Shown in pieces: positions 26,201 through 35,023 of a stretch of 64,000 nt of DNA. The DNA lies in contig JAFUSV010000131.1 in NCBI GenBank assembly GCA_017467565.1, positions 39,212 to 103,211 on the forward strand. The letters run 5' to 3'. This DNA is from Prevotella sp. GTDB lineage: Bacteria; Bacteroidota; Bacteroidia; Bacteroidales; Bacteroidaceae. The notes under the pieces were generated by a model that saw only the letters and a program-made list of their open reading frames with translations, made no database searches and was not told where the DNA came from. The position numbers were made by a program, and so were the translations under genes. The first letter of the stretch is position 1, and each line of letters begins with the position of its first letter.

Positions 26201-26290
26201 CAGGGACGTCACCTGACCACCACCGTGAAGGGTCAGATCAACATCGTCCGCATGAACGACGGCAGCGTCCGCAAGGTCATGGTAAAATAA
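23255..26290 (+). CDS. GLUG-repeat beta-helix surface protein with CxxC modules
   Basis: 1011 residues. Signal peptide of 24 (ending AFA), then LDQVDGVYQIGSAQDLEAF, the opening shared by all four GLUG proteins here. Repeats of the form D-I-D-M/L...G-T-F-D-G-x-G-H-x-I...N-C-Y-N-T-G predict a right-handed beta-helix, typical of adhesins or glycan-interacting surface proteins. Two linker modules with pattern CDG-x(~25)-H-x(~7)-C-S-x-C separate the helices (about 305-345 and 630-668). The C-terminus ends CYDLQGRH...VRKVMVK, of the window-wide motif. Function unknown; its position between glycosidases suggests a role at the glycan-bearing surface. Confidence 0.85.
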   Translation: MKKNLLIVLLACLACLTGSQKAFALDQVDGVYQIGSAQDLEAFSNVVASGSNTANAVLTADIDMSGVDHQPIGSTSSIYKGTFDGQEHYIRNMVIELVDVEYVGLFGVVGDGAYIKNVIIDSGCSISGSAFVGGIAGGTNGGGTATFENCGNEGMVSAANQNAAGICGVSMGSACGIVMKNCFNTGGITGGREAAALCGWVGDRGSSITNCYNTGFIIGMDGSYSLWRNTNGKGLNNFDSYGNQGTQITDDEYELSTGSVCYLLNGNKSDNVTWYQKLGEDTHPVPFASHGVVYAVGDLYCDGSSKGGDLTFSNSNESNRDPHAFVDGICSACGDVDPNYLPLTDGYYELSNATQLNWFAALVNHSYKKVNARLTADIDFSEYTKNDVMIGGVFEEGGEEGNDAKAFEGIFDGQGHKITVNYNVSYDACALFKMTNNATIRNLMIDGNIESTQRFVGGLGFVSRGTCLYENIVVAVNIKSDFSGDGTHGGIFAVCHEAPTFRNCAFVGTMDASLSEGSAAIIGYAHGNVETKIENCYVASTDLWLAGNSTVIARHVNNIINCYYTDDILLTPEGGQNAIMIEAGTLSTGELCYTINSKSDNANWRQTLGTDAYPVPFEGHGVVYANGNLSCDGTPSGVITYSNTESETVRAEHQYNADGICSVCGGRLISTGDQLKAVADAINNGEIEGNILIDLANDIDLAGINYQGIGTRFNEPTGENDEGGNPITRDVKRPFTGTFDGHGYTVKNMIIEDMEGGNKGLIGLANGATIKNVLVDNTCQIYSIGWSAGIVGTACGRNVLTIENCGSDAMVNVGVTGANGAGILGVNDGSEAYVRIINCYNTGDIVGQRECGGISGWLGDNFEVVNCYNIGEVTPEAIDGIKSFARYNGNNAEFPNCYELGGTQVLAIEADDVTSGKLCYLLNEGAGKTIYYQTLGEDEHPVLDSTHKMVYSDGNGNYSNSESDGIESVTERTANFQGCYDLQGRHLTTTVKGQINIVRMNDGSVRKVMVK

Positions 26291-26340
26291 CGAAATGACG
26301 ATATAACGTTATGACGATATGACGTTATGACTCAATGATT
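26288..26340 (+). repeat. ATGACGATAT/ATGACGTT simple repeat
   Basis: Five imperfect units (ACGAAATG, ACGATATA, ACGTTATG ...) starting right at the stop codon of the GLUG gene, in the 67-bp gap before the second GH31. Confidence 0.8.
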
Positions 26341-26357
26341 ATTAATAGTAAGTGATT

Positions 26358-28559
26358 ATGTATGTGAAGAGATTGAAAATTATCTCTTGCTGTCTGGCCA
26401 TCGCAAGTGCTGCGATGGCTCAGACAGCTTTCGTCACTCAAGACAGTGTGGCGGTCTTCTACCCGAAAGACTATGATGCTTCCCAGCATGAGCCGTCACC
26501 CATCTTTGAGCGAGAACCTGCTGCCACCTGCCCGTTGCCTGCCAACTGGCGGGTGCGTCCCGTTTTTAGCGAGAAGGACGGCAAGAGCATCGCCACCATC
26601 CATGTGGGCAACGATGTAGACCTCTATGGCACTGGCGAGGTGACCGGCCCGCTGCGCCGCAATGGCAAGACCATCAAGCTGTGGAATATCGACACGCCGG
26701 CCTACGGCACCGACGGAGGTACCCATCTCTACCAGAGTCATCCCTGGGTGATGGGACTGCGCCAGGACGGCTCGGCCTTCGGCATCATTGCCGACAACAC
26801 ATGGCGACAGAACATCAAGACCGACGAGGACGTAGTCTTCGAGAGTCAGGGACCAGCCTTCCGCGTCATCGTCATCGAGCGCTGCTGTCCCCGTGCCCTC
26901 ATGCAGGCACTGGCCGACCTGACTGGTCACATGGAGATGCCACCACTGTGGTCGCTGGGCTACCAGCAGTGCCGCTTCAGCTACCAGCCCGACACCCGTG
27001 TGATGGAGGTAGCCGACCTGCTGCGCCAGCACCGCATCCCTGCCGATGTCATCTGGATGGACATCGACTACATGGACGGCTACAAGATTTTCACCTTCAG
27101 CCCCAAGGAGTTTCCCAACCCCACACGGCTGAACGACTACCTGCACCAGAAGAACTTCAAGGCCGTCTACATGATTGACCCGGGCGTGAAGGTCGAGAAG
27201 GGATACTTCGTCGACGACCAGGGTACGGCTGCCGACTACTGGGTGAAGGACAAGGACGGCAAGCCCTTCGTGGGCAACGTATGGCCCGGCCCCTGCCACT
27301 TCCCCGACTTCACCCGTCCCGAGGTGCGCACCTGGTGGGCCACGCTCTACAAGGACTATATGGCTACGGGCATCGACGGTGTATGGAACGACATGAACGA
27401 GCCCTCCGTCTTCGGAGGCCCTGAGACCAGCATGCCTGCCGACAACTGGCATGAGGGTGGCGACGGTGTCACTGCCGGTCCTCACCTGCGCTTCCACAAT
27501 GTGTTCGGACTCAACATGGTACGTGCCAGCCGTATGGGACTGCTGTTGGCCAATCCCGACAAGCGCCCCTTCATCCTGTCGCGCAGCAATTTCCTGGGTG
27601 GCCACCGCTATGCTGCCACCTGGACCGGCGACAACCTGTCGTCGCCCGAACAGATGAAGCTCAGCGTACCTATGACGCTGACACTGGGCCTCAGCGGACA
27701 ACCCTTCAACGGCCCCGACATCGGCGGTTTCTGCGAGAGTGCCACGCCCGAGTTGCTGGCACAGTGGACGGCACTGGGCGTCTACTTCCCCTTCGTGCGC
27801 AACCACAGCATCAAGGGTAGCGTAGACCAGGAGCCCTGGGCCTTCACACCCGAAGTGCTCAACACCTGTCGCACCGCCATTGAGCGCCGCTACTTGCTGA
27901 TGCCCTATGTCTACACTGCCTTCCGCGAAGCCCATCTGACGGGTATGCCCGTCATGCGCCCCATGTTCATGGCCGATGCCAAGGACCTCTCGCTGCGCAG
28001 CGAAGACCAGGCCTTCCTCCTGGGAGGCGACCTGATGGTAGTGCCCTGCTGGGCTGAGAATACCGCCATGCCGAAGGACGAGTGGCAGGTCGTAGACCTC
28101 TCCACTCTCAATACTCCCCATGAGCCCTATAAGCCCCATGAGCCCCATGAGACCCATAAGACCCATGAGACCCAAGACCCCTATCAGTCCACGCTCCGTC
28201 AGCGTCCGGGCAGCATCATCCCGCTGGCCAACCTGGCTCAGAGCACTACAGAGATGAGTACCGACTCACTGACGCTGCTGGTATGTCTCGACAAGGACGG
28301 TAAGGCCTGCGGACAGATCTATGAGGACGAGGGCGACGGTTTCTCCTATAAGAAGGGTAACTATCTGCTCAGCCAATTTGAAGCCACACTGCAGAAGCGT
28401 CAGCTCACGGTCACCATGACCCCTGCTGACGATAAACGTCAAACTTCAAACTTCAAACTTCAAACTCCCCGCACCCTCCGCATTGCCTATGTGAAGAACG
28501 GCAAGCTGCAGTTCTCTGCCTGGCAGAGTGGCACGACGGCGACGATGAAAGTGAAATAA
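26358..28559 (+). CDS. GH31 alpha-glucosidase (WxDMNEP type)
   Basis: 733 residues with signal peptide (cut near SAAMAQ). Catalytic nucleophile D345 in GVWNDMNEPSVF and acid/base D425 in WTGDNLSSP, both complete; N-terminal galactose-mutarotase-like domain (about 60-200). This is a different GH31 branch from the 20131 and 44207 genes, closer to classical alpha-glucosidase/glucosidase II. The ATG at 26358 is used; a GTG two codons earlier adds nothing. Two repeat-encoded segments lie in frame: PHEPYKPHE-type (about 584-610) and a short TSNFKLQT stretch (about 695-703), both in the C-terminal beta domains. Lacks the YDLQGRR ending. Confidence 0.93.
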   Translation: MYVKRLKIISCCLAIASAAMAQTAFVTQDSVAVFYPKDYDASQHEPSPIFEREPAATCPLPANWRVRPVFSEKDGKSIATIHVGNDVDLYGTGEVTGPLRRNGKTIKLWNIDTPAYGTDGGTHLYQSHPWVMGLRQDGSAFGIIADNTWRQNIKTDEDVVFESQGPAFRVIVIERCCPRALMQALADLTGHMEMPPLWSLGYQQCRFSYQPDTRVMEVADLLRQHRIPADVIWMDIDYMDGYKIFTFSPKEFPNPTRLNDYLHQKNFKAVYMIDPGVKVEKGYFVDDQGTAADYWVKDKDGKPFVGNVWPGPCHFPDFTRPEVRTWWATLYKDYMATGIDGVWNDMNEPSVFGGPETSMPADNWHEGGDGVTAGPHLRFHNVFGLNMVRASRMGLLLANPDKRPFILSRSNFLGGHRYAATWTGDNLSSPEQMKLSVPMTLTLGLSGQPFNGPDIGGFCESATPELLAQWTALGVYFPFVRNHSIKGSVDQEPWAFTPEVLNTCRTAIERRYLLMPYVYTAFREAHLTGMPVMRPMFMADAKDLSLRSEDQAFLLGGDLMVVPCWAENTAMPKDEWQVVDLSTLNTPHEPYKPHEPHETHKTHETQDPYQSTLRQRPGSIIPLANLAQSTTEMSTDSLTLLVCLDKDGKACGQIYEDEGDGFSYKKGNYLLSQFEATLQKRQLTVTMTPADDKRQTSNFKLQTPRTLRIAYVKNGKLQFSAWQSGTTATMKVK
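28108..28185 (+). repeat. 9-bp minisatellite in frame in the GH31 gene
   Basis: About eight units CCCATGAG/CCCATAAG, read as P-H-E/K and T-H-E/K triplets, in a loop between C-terminal domains. Confidence 0.9.
28437..28470 (+). repeat. AACTTCAA simple repeat in frame in the GH31 gene
   Basis: Four units of CAAACTTCA-type, giving TSNFKLQT. The same words occur at 49499-49612 inside the C10 protease and at 63962-64000 outside genes. Confidence 0.85.
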
Positions 28560-28605
28560 CCATTTTTTATCAATAACCTTTATATTAACTTAACAACAAC
28601 TGATT

Positions 28606-31600
28606 ATGAAAAAGAACCTAAGATTTTTGCTTGTCTTGGCCATCGGATGGCTGACAAGCACCGGTGCCTTTGCACTGGAACAGGTTGACGGTGTCTATCA
28701 GATTGGTTCGGCACAGGACTTCAAGGAGTTTGCTGCTGTCGTAAACAGCGATGGACGCCAGCACAAGTTGAATGCTGTGGTCACACAGGACTTCACACTT
28801 GACGAATTGGTCATGGTTGGTGCGCCCAGCAATGCCTATTCAGGAACCTTCGACGGTCAGGGACACACCGTCACCATCGATTTCACGATGGAGACAGGAG
28901 GTCAGGACGGTGAATGTGGCCTTTTCCGCCGCATCAACGGTGCCACCATCAAGAACCTGAAGGTTGCAGGTAGCATCACGACCAAAGGCCAGCTGGCCGG
29001 TGGTGTCGTGTCAGGCATCTGGCAGACAGCCGTGGTGGAGAACTGTGTATCTACCGTAACCATCACTGACACACAAAGTGGTGACGGTACCCACGGAGGT
29101 ATCGTGGCTCGTGTCAGTGACAAGGGTGGTGCTAACGCTATCATCATCCGCAATTGCGCCTTCTTAGGCACCATCGAAGCTTCTGGCCGTACAGGCAGCG
29201 GCGGCATCCTGGGATGGCCCGACAATGCCGGCGGTGGTCAGGTGGTCATCGAGAACTGTCTGATGGCAGGTACATTGAACTTGGCTACGGGACAGGACAA
29301 CGATGTGATTGTGCGCAACAGCGCCACCGTCACCAACTGCTACTACGTTGCCCTGCAGGGAATGAACAACAGCAAGAATGCTACCTTGGCAACGGCTGAG
29401 CAGCTGGCCAGCGGTGAGCTCTGCTTCCTGCTGAACGGCAGCCAGAGCGCTACTCCCGCCTGGTTCCAGACCATCGGCACCGATGCCATGCCCCTGCCTA
29501 TGGGAACTGCTGTGGTTTATGCCAACGGCTCGCTGAATTGCGACGGCACGCCTAAGGGCGATGTCACCTACAGCAACACTTTCACTGAGCCTCTGCGCGA
29601 CGACCACCAGTGGAACGACTGGGGTTTCTGCTCTGTCTGCGACGAGATTCAGCCCGACTTCCTGAAGGCCGACGAGAATGGCTTCTACCCCATCGCTACC
29701 AAGCAGGACTACAACTGGTTCATGATGATGGTCAACTCGAAAGGACAGCCCAACATCAACGGTAAGCTGACGCAGGACCTTGACCTGAGCGACTACACCT
29801 TTATTCCCATCGGCGTCGACATGCGCAACTATGCCGGCACCTTCGACGGACAGGGCCATCGCATCAAGAACATGACGATTGACGGCACCAAGAAGGAGCA
29901 GGGTTTCTTCAGCACCTGTCAGGGTGGCGCCGTCATCAAGAACCTCATCATCGACAGCAGCTGTAAGATGGTAGGCACAGGCGGTAGCAATGTGGCTGCC
30001 CTCATCGGCTGCGTCAACCACAACAACTACAACAATGATGTCGTGCTGATCCAGAATGTAGGCAACGAGATGTCGTTCAACTGCTCGACAACCAACAATG
30101 CCGGTTTCATCGCCCGCGACTTCAGCAGTTTCCTGAATGTGAAAATAGAGAACTGCTACAACACCGGTAACATCATGGGTGGCACGGAGAATGGTGCCTT
30201 CACGGCATGGACACCGCGCGTCACCCTGACCAACTGCTGGAACACCGGTCGCATCGAGAAGACCGGCAACTACAACGGCAGCAAGTCGCTGGCACGTGGC
30301 AACCAGCCGCAGTTCATCAACAGCTACGACCTGAACAGCGAGAACACCGACAACGCCGGTGCACCCGAAGGCTATGCTGCCGAGTGGCTTGCCAGCGGTA
30401 AGATGGCTTATCTGCTCAATGGCAACAAGAGCACCGACGTAGCCTGGTATCAGGTCATCGGCACCGATGCTTATCCTTATCCGTTCGGCACAGCTGTGGT
30501 CTATGCTAATGGTGACCTGAAGTGCGACGGTATGACCCCGAAGGAGGGCAGCGAGCTCACCTTCTCGAACACCGAGGGCAGCAATGTCGATGCTCACCAG
30601 TTCAACGACTGGGGCTTCTGCTCTGTCTGCGACGCCCTCAATCCCGACTTCATGACGCCCAACGGCAATGGTCAGTTCGAGCTGGGCACCGACAAGCAGC
30701 TCAACTGGTTTGCCCACTATGCTACGAAGGTCAACGCCGCTGCTAATGCCGTCCTCACTGCCAACATCGACATGAAGGATGTCAACGGCTTCCCAGGCAT
30801 CGGCACTCCTACCAGCAAGTACACCGGTACCTTCGATGGTCAGAAGCACGTCATCAGCAACCTGACCATCGACAACCAGTCGACAGGCAACCCCGCTGGC
30901 TTCTTCAATAATGTCACCGCCGGTGCCGTCATCAAGAACTTCACCCTCGACAACACTTGCTACATCGTAGGTCACCACTTCGTAGGTGCTTTCGTGGGAC
31001 AGACCGACGGCAACGGCACCGTGCTCCTGCAGCAGCTGGGCAACGAGGCCGATGTCATGGCCTGGGAACAGAATGCAGGTGGTATCGTCGGCTGCAACAC
31101 CTCTGGTGAGCTGAAACTGACACTCGAGAACTGCTACAACACAGGTGCTATCAGCAGCGCAAGAGAGAGCGGTGCAGTCAGCGGATGGCTGGGCAACGAC
31201 GCCAAGGTCATCAACTGCTACAACATGGGTTCTGTACTGGGTGAGAACAGCGAGTCGTTCGCCCGTGGCAACAGCATCCAGACAACCAACTGCTTCAACG
31301 TCGACGCCTGGAAGGACCTGCCCGCAACACCCATCGAGGACTTCACCAACGGCACCGTTCTGGCCAAGCTGCAGGAGGCTGCTCCCTACGTATGGTACAG
31401 CAGTGCCGAGGAGGACGGTCACCCCGTGCTCTATGTCACTGAGTGGGGCGCACAGCAGCGCACACCGTATGCAGGCATTGCCGTTCAAGATGGCGACTTC
31501 TACCTCTACAACGTAGAGACAGGCTACTGGCTGCAGAACAATAACCGCCAGACCGTAGACTGGAACTCGCATGCCGAGCTCGACCCCGTAGGCTATGCCT

Positions 31601-34356
31601 TCGGTCTGAAGGCCATCGAAGGCGGCTGGCAGATTGACCCGAAGATGGGTAACAACCACAGCCTGAATGCCGGCAACCTCTACATGGATACCGGCGATGC
31701 CATGACTACATGGACCTTCGAACCTGTCGAGGCTGAAGGTGTCAGCAATGCCTATACCATCAAGTCGGGCGACGTCGTACTCGGCGCCAGCAACGACAAG
31801 TTCCTGCAGAAGACCACCAACAACTCCATCTGGCAGATTGTCACCAAGGAGGAGCGCCTGGCCGTCATGCAGGCTGAATATCCCAATGCCAAGGGTACTG
31901 CTCCTGTCGACCTCTCATGGCTCATCCCTGGCGGCGACTTCAACATTGCCCACGAGACGGCCATGCAGCTCAATGGTACCACAGGTATCGAGGCTGGTGC
32001 TGCCTTCGTCTCCGGCCAGACTCAGGGTAACGGTGTGCGCGAGATTTGGAACAACGCCACCGGCTATGACATCAACTACACGCTCAATGACCTGCCCGAC
32101 GGCATCTATCGCTTCACCGTCAGCGGATACTATCGCGACGGCAAGACTACCGACATCGGTGCCAAGCATAAGAATGGTACAGAGGAACTCCGCGCCATAG
32201 TTTATGCCAACGATCAGGAACAGCCCCTGATGTCTGTCGTAGCTCCCGAGCGTACTGCTTCCGGCCAGGGCTGCAACGTGAACACCAGCGGTTACTTCGT
32301 GCCCGACAACATTGGCGACGCTGCCATTGCTACCCGCGAAGGTATCTATGTGAACACCCCGATTGAGGTCAACCTCACTGGCGGCACACTCAAGATTGGT
32401 GTACGCAAGGAAGGTGGTGCTGACGGCGACTGGACCATTCTCGACTACTTCAAGGTGCAGTACTTCGGACCTGAGTCGCTCGACCTCTATCTCAGTCTGC
32501 TGCAGAATGCCATCAACGAGGCCGAGGCCTTCGATGCCTCAGTCACATCCGATGCGCTGGCTGCCGAGCTGACCACGGCCATCAACGAGGCCAAGGCTGC
32601 TCTCAACGCTACTACCAAGGAGGATATCACGGCTGCTACCAATCAGCTCAACACTGTTCTCGCTGCTGCCAAGAGCGTCAACGTCACAGCACTGAAGCAG
32701 ACCGTCGCCCTGGCTAAGGAGGAAGGTCTCAACACAGCAGCCGGCGAGACTGCCATCGTCGAGGCTAAGAATGCATCCGAAATAGAGCAGCCTCTCTACG
32801 ACCTGCGTGCTGCACGTAAGCTCAACGCTATGCGCATGCCCGACATCTACACTGGCAGCAAGCCCGCCGAGGGCAAGGTCTATCTGTTCAACGTCGGTAC
32901 TGGTACCTTCCTGGGCACCGGCTCTGACTGGAACACTCACGCTGCTGTCGACCAGGCAGGTATCGAGATTGAACTCGTCAACGTGAACAACGAGGAGTAC
33001 ACCTTCAAGTTCAAGACCGGCCGCGGTGGTGGCTGGATGGCATACAACGGCTATGTAGACACCAATGGTCAGGACTTCTGGCACTTCATGCCCGTAGAAG
33101 GCAAGGAGGGTGTCTACAACATCAGCTCTACCGGCAACGACGGCTTCCTGCTGGGCTACGATCCCAACGGCGGCACCGACGGTAAGAAGTACTGGAACAC
33201 CATCGCTATCGACCGCACTGGCGTTGACAACCCCATGAACCAGTGGAAGGTCATCACTCCCGCCGAGCGCGAGGCTCTCTTGGCCAAGGCTACCGAGGGT
33301 GATCCCGTCGACGTGAGCTACCTCATCAAGAATGCCAGCCTGAACCGTCAGGACGGCTACGACATGTGGGAGAAACTGTGCGACGGCGGCAATGGCGGTG
33401 CACGCGTATCTACCGTGACCGATAGTAACAACGACCGTGCTGCCGACTACGCTTACGAGTACTTCGAGCCCAACTCGTTCAGCTTCACCCAGACCATCGA
33501 AGGTCTCACACCCGGTAAGTACGAAGTCAGCGTACAGGGATTCTTCCGCAATGGTAACGGCGGTGCCCAGGCCGAGGCTTACAACAACGGTGAGGAGCTG
33601 AAGCAGCTGGCTTACCTCGTGGCCAACGACCAGACAGCCCTGCTGCCCAACATCGCCAGCGTGCTGAGCAAGGTGCCCGGCATAGGCGACCTGCAGGCTT
33701 GCAAAGACGGTGAATTCCCCAACATGCCGCAGTCGGCCATCGAGTACTTCGAGACAGGTTACTACAAGACCACGCTGCCCGTCACCGTAGGTGAGGACGG
33801 CACTCTGACTCTCGGTGTCAAGAAAGACAGCAAGGAGCTGAATGGCGACTGGGTTGTCATTGACAACTTCCGTCTGCGCTATCTGGGCGACAACAGCATC
33901 AAGACCATGTCTATCCTCGGTGACTTCACCGGCGGATGGGAGATGGAGAAGGCAGCCGACATGACTCAGAGCACGGAGAACCCCGCCATCTGGACACTCC
34001 ACGTCGAGGACTTCGAAGTGAAGTTCGAAGAGGGACAGACCGAGCGCACCTATGAGTACAAGGCTACCGCCAACCACGCATGGGGCGTCTACGAGCTGCC
34101 TGCACTGGGCAACCAGAACTGGGTATTCGGCGAGACTCGCGACTACAAGGCCGGTGTCTACGATCTCGACTTCACCGTCGATACCGAGAACCACACCCTG
34201 ACGCTCGTGCCCACCTTCGACGAGGTGGCCACCGCTATCAGCGAGATGAAGGCCGACGCCAAGCAGGCACCCGTCTACAACCTCAACGGCCAGAAGGTGG
34301 AGAAGGCCCAGAAGGGTCTCTACATCATCGGAGGCAAGAAGGTCGTGCGTAAGTGA
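28606..34356 (+). CDS. Giant GLUG multidomain surface protein, 1916 aa
   Basis: Exported protein: signal peptide, then EQVDGVYQIGSAQDFKEF and three GLUG beta-helix blocks (to about 960) separated by two CDG...H...FCSVCD modules. Next comes a trefoil-like module (FYLYNVETGYWL..., about 965-1045), a jelly-roll-like domain (DLSWLIPGGDF..., about 1103-1285), a FIVAR-like helical pair (about 1290-1400), a second trefoil-like module (VYLFNVGTGTFLG, about 1424-1545), a second jelly-roll domain (about 1565-1765), a SusF-like sandwich (ILGDFTGGWEM) and the C-terminal YNLNGQKV...GLYIIGGKKV motif. Several modules suggest glycan binding. Unlike the other YNLNGQ-type genes it has no small gene after it; a terminator follows. 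Confidence 0.85.
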   Translation: MKKNLRFLLVLAIGWLTSTGAFALEQVDGVYQIGSAQDFKEFAAVVNSDGRQHKLNAVVTQDFTLDELVMVGAPSNAYSGTFDGQGHTVTIDFTMETGGQDGECGLFRRINGATIKNLKVAGSITTKGQLAGGVVSGIWQTAVVENCVSTVTITDTQSGDGTHGGIVARVSDKGGANAIIIRNCAFLGTIEASGRTGSGGILGWPDNAGGGQVVIENCLMAGTLNLATGQDNDVIVRNSATVTNCYYVALQGMNNSKNATLATAEQLASGELCFLLNGSQSATPAWFQTIGTDAMPLPMGTAVVYANGSLNCDGTPKGDVTYSNTFTEPLRDDHQWNDWGFCSVCDEIQPDFLKADENGFYPIATKQDYNWFMMMVNSKGQPNINGKLTQDLDLSDYTFIPIGVDMRNYAGTFDGQGHRIKNMTIDGTKKEQGFFSTCQGGAVIKNLIIDSSCKMVGTGGSNVAALIGCVNHNNYNNDVVLIQNVGNEMSFNCSTTNNAGFIARDFSSFLNVKIENCYNTGNIMGGTENGAFTAWTPRVTLTNCWNTGRIEKTGNYNGSKSLARGNQPQFINSYDLNSENTDNAGAPEGYAAEWLASGKMAYLLNGNKSTDVAWYQVIGTDAYPYPFGTAVVYANGDLKCDGMTPKEGSELTFSNTEGSNVDAHQFNDWGFCSVCDALNPDFMTPNGNGQFELGTDKQLNWFAHYATKVNAAANAVLTANIDMKDVNGFPGIGTPTSKYTGTFDGQKHVISNLTIDNQSTGNPAGFFNNVTAGAVIKNFTLDNTCYIVGHHFVGAFVGQTDGNGTVLLQQLGNEADVMAWEQNAGGIVGCNTSGELKLTLENCYNTGAISSARESGAVSGWLGNDAKVINCYNMGSVLGENSESFARGNSIQTTNCFNVDAWKDLPATPIEDFTNGTVLAKLQEAAPYVWYSSAEEDGHPVLYVTEWGAQQRTPYAGIAVQDGDFYLYNVETGYWLQNNNRQTVDWNSHAELDPVGYAFGLKAIEGGWQIDPKMGNNHSLNAGNLYMDTGDAMTTWTFEPVEAEGVSNAYTIKSGDVVLGASNDKFLQKTTNNSIWQIVTKEERLAVMQAEYPNAKGTAPVDLSWLIPGGDFNIAHETAMQLNGTTGIEAGAAFVSGQTQGNGVREIWNNATGYDINYTLNDLPDGIYRFTVSGYYRDGKTTDIGAKHKNGTEELRAIVYANDQEQPLMSVVAPERTASGQGCNVNTSGYFVPDNIGDAAIATREGIYVNTPIEVNLTGGTLKIGVRKEGGADGDWTILDYFKVQYFGPESLDLYLSLLQNAINEAEAFDASVTSDALAAELTTAINEAKAALNATTKEDITAATNQLNTVLAAAKSVNVTALKQTVALAKEEGLNTAAGETAIVEAKNASEIEQPLYDLRAARKLNAMRMPDIYTGSKPAEGKVYLFNVGTGTFLGTGSDWNTHAAVDQAGIEIELVNVNNEEYTFKFKTGRGGGWMAYNGYVDTNGQDFWHFMPVEGKEGVYNISSTGNDGFLLGYDPNGGTDGKKYWNTIAIDRTGVDNPMNQWKVITPAEREALLAKATEGDPVDVSYLIKNASLNRQDGYDMWEKLCDGGNGGARVSTVTDSNNDRAADYAYEYFEPNSFSFTQTIEGLTPGKYEVSVQGFFRNGNGGAQAEAYNNGEELKQLAYLVANDQTALLPNIASVLSKVPGIGDLQACKDGEFPNMPQSAIEYFETGYYKTTLPVTVGEDGTLTLGVKKDSKELNGDWVVIDNFRLRYLGDNSIKTMSILGDFTGGWEMEKAADMTQSTENPAIWTLHVEDFEVKFEEGQTERTYEYKATANHAWGVYELPALGNQNWVFGETRDYKAGVYDLDFTVDTENHTLTLVPTFDEVATAISEMKADAKQAPVYNLNGQKVEKAQKGLYIIGGKKVVRK

Positions 34357-34403
34357 GCGACAAGCTGAGCTTGCTCGAGCATTAGCTCAATCTCTATCTT
34401 AAA

Positions 34404-34443
34404 AATGGGTCTGCAGCTATCATGCTGCGACCCATTTTTTTAT
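34404..34443 (+). terminator. Rho-independent terminator after the giant GLUG gene
   Basis: AAATGGGTC pairs with GACCCATTT, with an inner CAGC/GCTG helix, followed by a run of T. It closes the 20-34 kb transcription block. Confidence 0.88.
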
Positions 34444-34518
34444 GAAGCCATTTACCATAAAACTAAACTGCCTATCATGAAAATAACTCGTACAGCAGAT
34501 CACAGCCACTCTAACACT

Positions 34519-34551
34519 GTTGTCCACGCTATTTCAATTAGCGTGGACAAC
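34519..34551. repeat. Perfect 13-bp inverted repeat GTTGTCCACGCTA
   Basis: Arms 34519-34531 and 34539-34551 with a 7-nt loop, no T-run. First element of a repeat-rich gene-free stretch (34444-35023). Confidence 0.85.
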
Positions 34552-34575
34552 TTGTTTATGCAGGTATTTCTATCG

Positions 34576-34635
34576 TGTACAAATTGTACAAAGCCTGTGT
34601 ACAACCTGTACAACGGGCGTGTACAACTTGTACAA
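34576..34635. repeat. Three 22-bp iterons, each with two TGTACAA words
   Basis: TGTACAA starts at 34576, 34585, 34598, 34607, 34620 and 34629, so the spacing alternates 9 and 13 and the period is exactly 22 bp (about two helical turns). The unit resembles a binding-site array; no gene for a binding protein is obvious beside it. Confidence 0.88.
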
Positions 34636-34720
34636 AGCCACTAAATGCATCGTGGACTCGCTGATATTCAGCATATTAGCTCAATATCATCCACAAAAAT
34701 CAGTCAGAAATCACCCCAAA

Positions 34721-34812
34721 ATGTATAGTGATGTATAGTCAAATAGCCATCTATACATCATTTAACACCTTATATATCAGCCATTTACAACCTAAAATGT
34801 ATAGATGTATAG
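34721..34812. repeat. ATGTATAG repeats, direct and inverted
   Basis: Direct copies at 34721, 34731, 34797 and 34805 and an inverted CTATACAT at 34751. No ORF is supported in this stretch. Confidence 0.8.
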
Positions 34813-34878
34813 TGTTTTCAAACATTTTTTTTGGAAAAATAAAATAACCGCATTCAGCCATTCACGGCTTGGTGTTCT

Positions 34879-34922
34879 CTAAGGATTTCAGGATTATGAT
34901 TCTCTAAGGATTTTAGGATTCC
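34879..34922. repeat. CTAAGGATT(TTAGGATT) repeat, left flank of the toxin-antitoxin-like cassette
   Basis: CTAAGGATT at 34879 and 34904, each followed by a second AGGATT. Same family as at 35841-35880 and 36076-36225 on the other side of the cassette. Confidence 0.8.
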
Positions 34923-34967
34923 AGGAATGCATTTCAATCGTACAAATGATATAAAAAACAATAATTA

Positions 34968-35000
34968 TTTGGCCTTATCAAAAATAAATACTATCTTTGC
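34968..35000 (+). promoter_or_regulatory. Promoter TTTG-N20-TATCTTTGC of the DUF3791/DUF3990 cassette
   Basis: Near-ideal -33 (34968-34971) and -7 (34992-35000) boxes, 24 bp before the ATG at 35024. Confidence 0.75.
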
Positions 35001-35023
35001 AACGGATTATATATTTGAAAAAT

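Noticed and set aside
29164-31659. Long antisense ORF (831 codons) opposite the giant GLUG gene
   Set aside because: It is a mirror of the biased codon use of the sense gene. It has no recognisable domains, no promoter box and the sense gene is clearly real. The same applies to antisense ORFs at 2157-3362, 26496-28175, 32539-34194, 44339-46321 and 49801-51150.
34576-34635. CRISPR array
   Set aside because: The units are exact 22-bp repeats with no variable spacers of usual length and no cas genes nearby.
34405-34644. Possible 79-codon gene with Cys residues
   Set aside because: It begins in the terminator and runs through the inverted repeat and the TGTACAA array; its composition follows the repeats.
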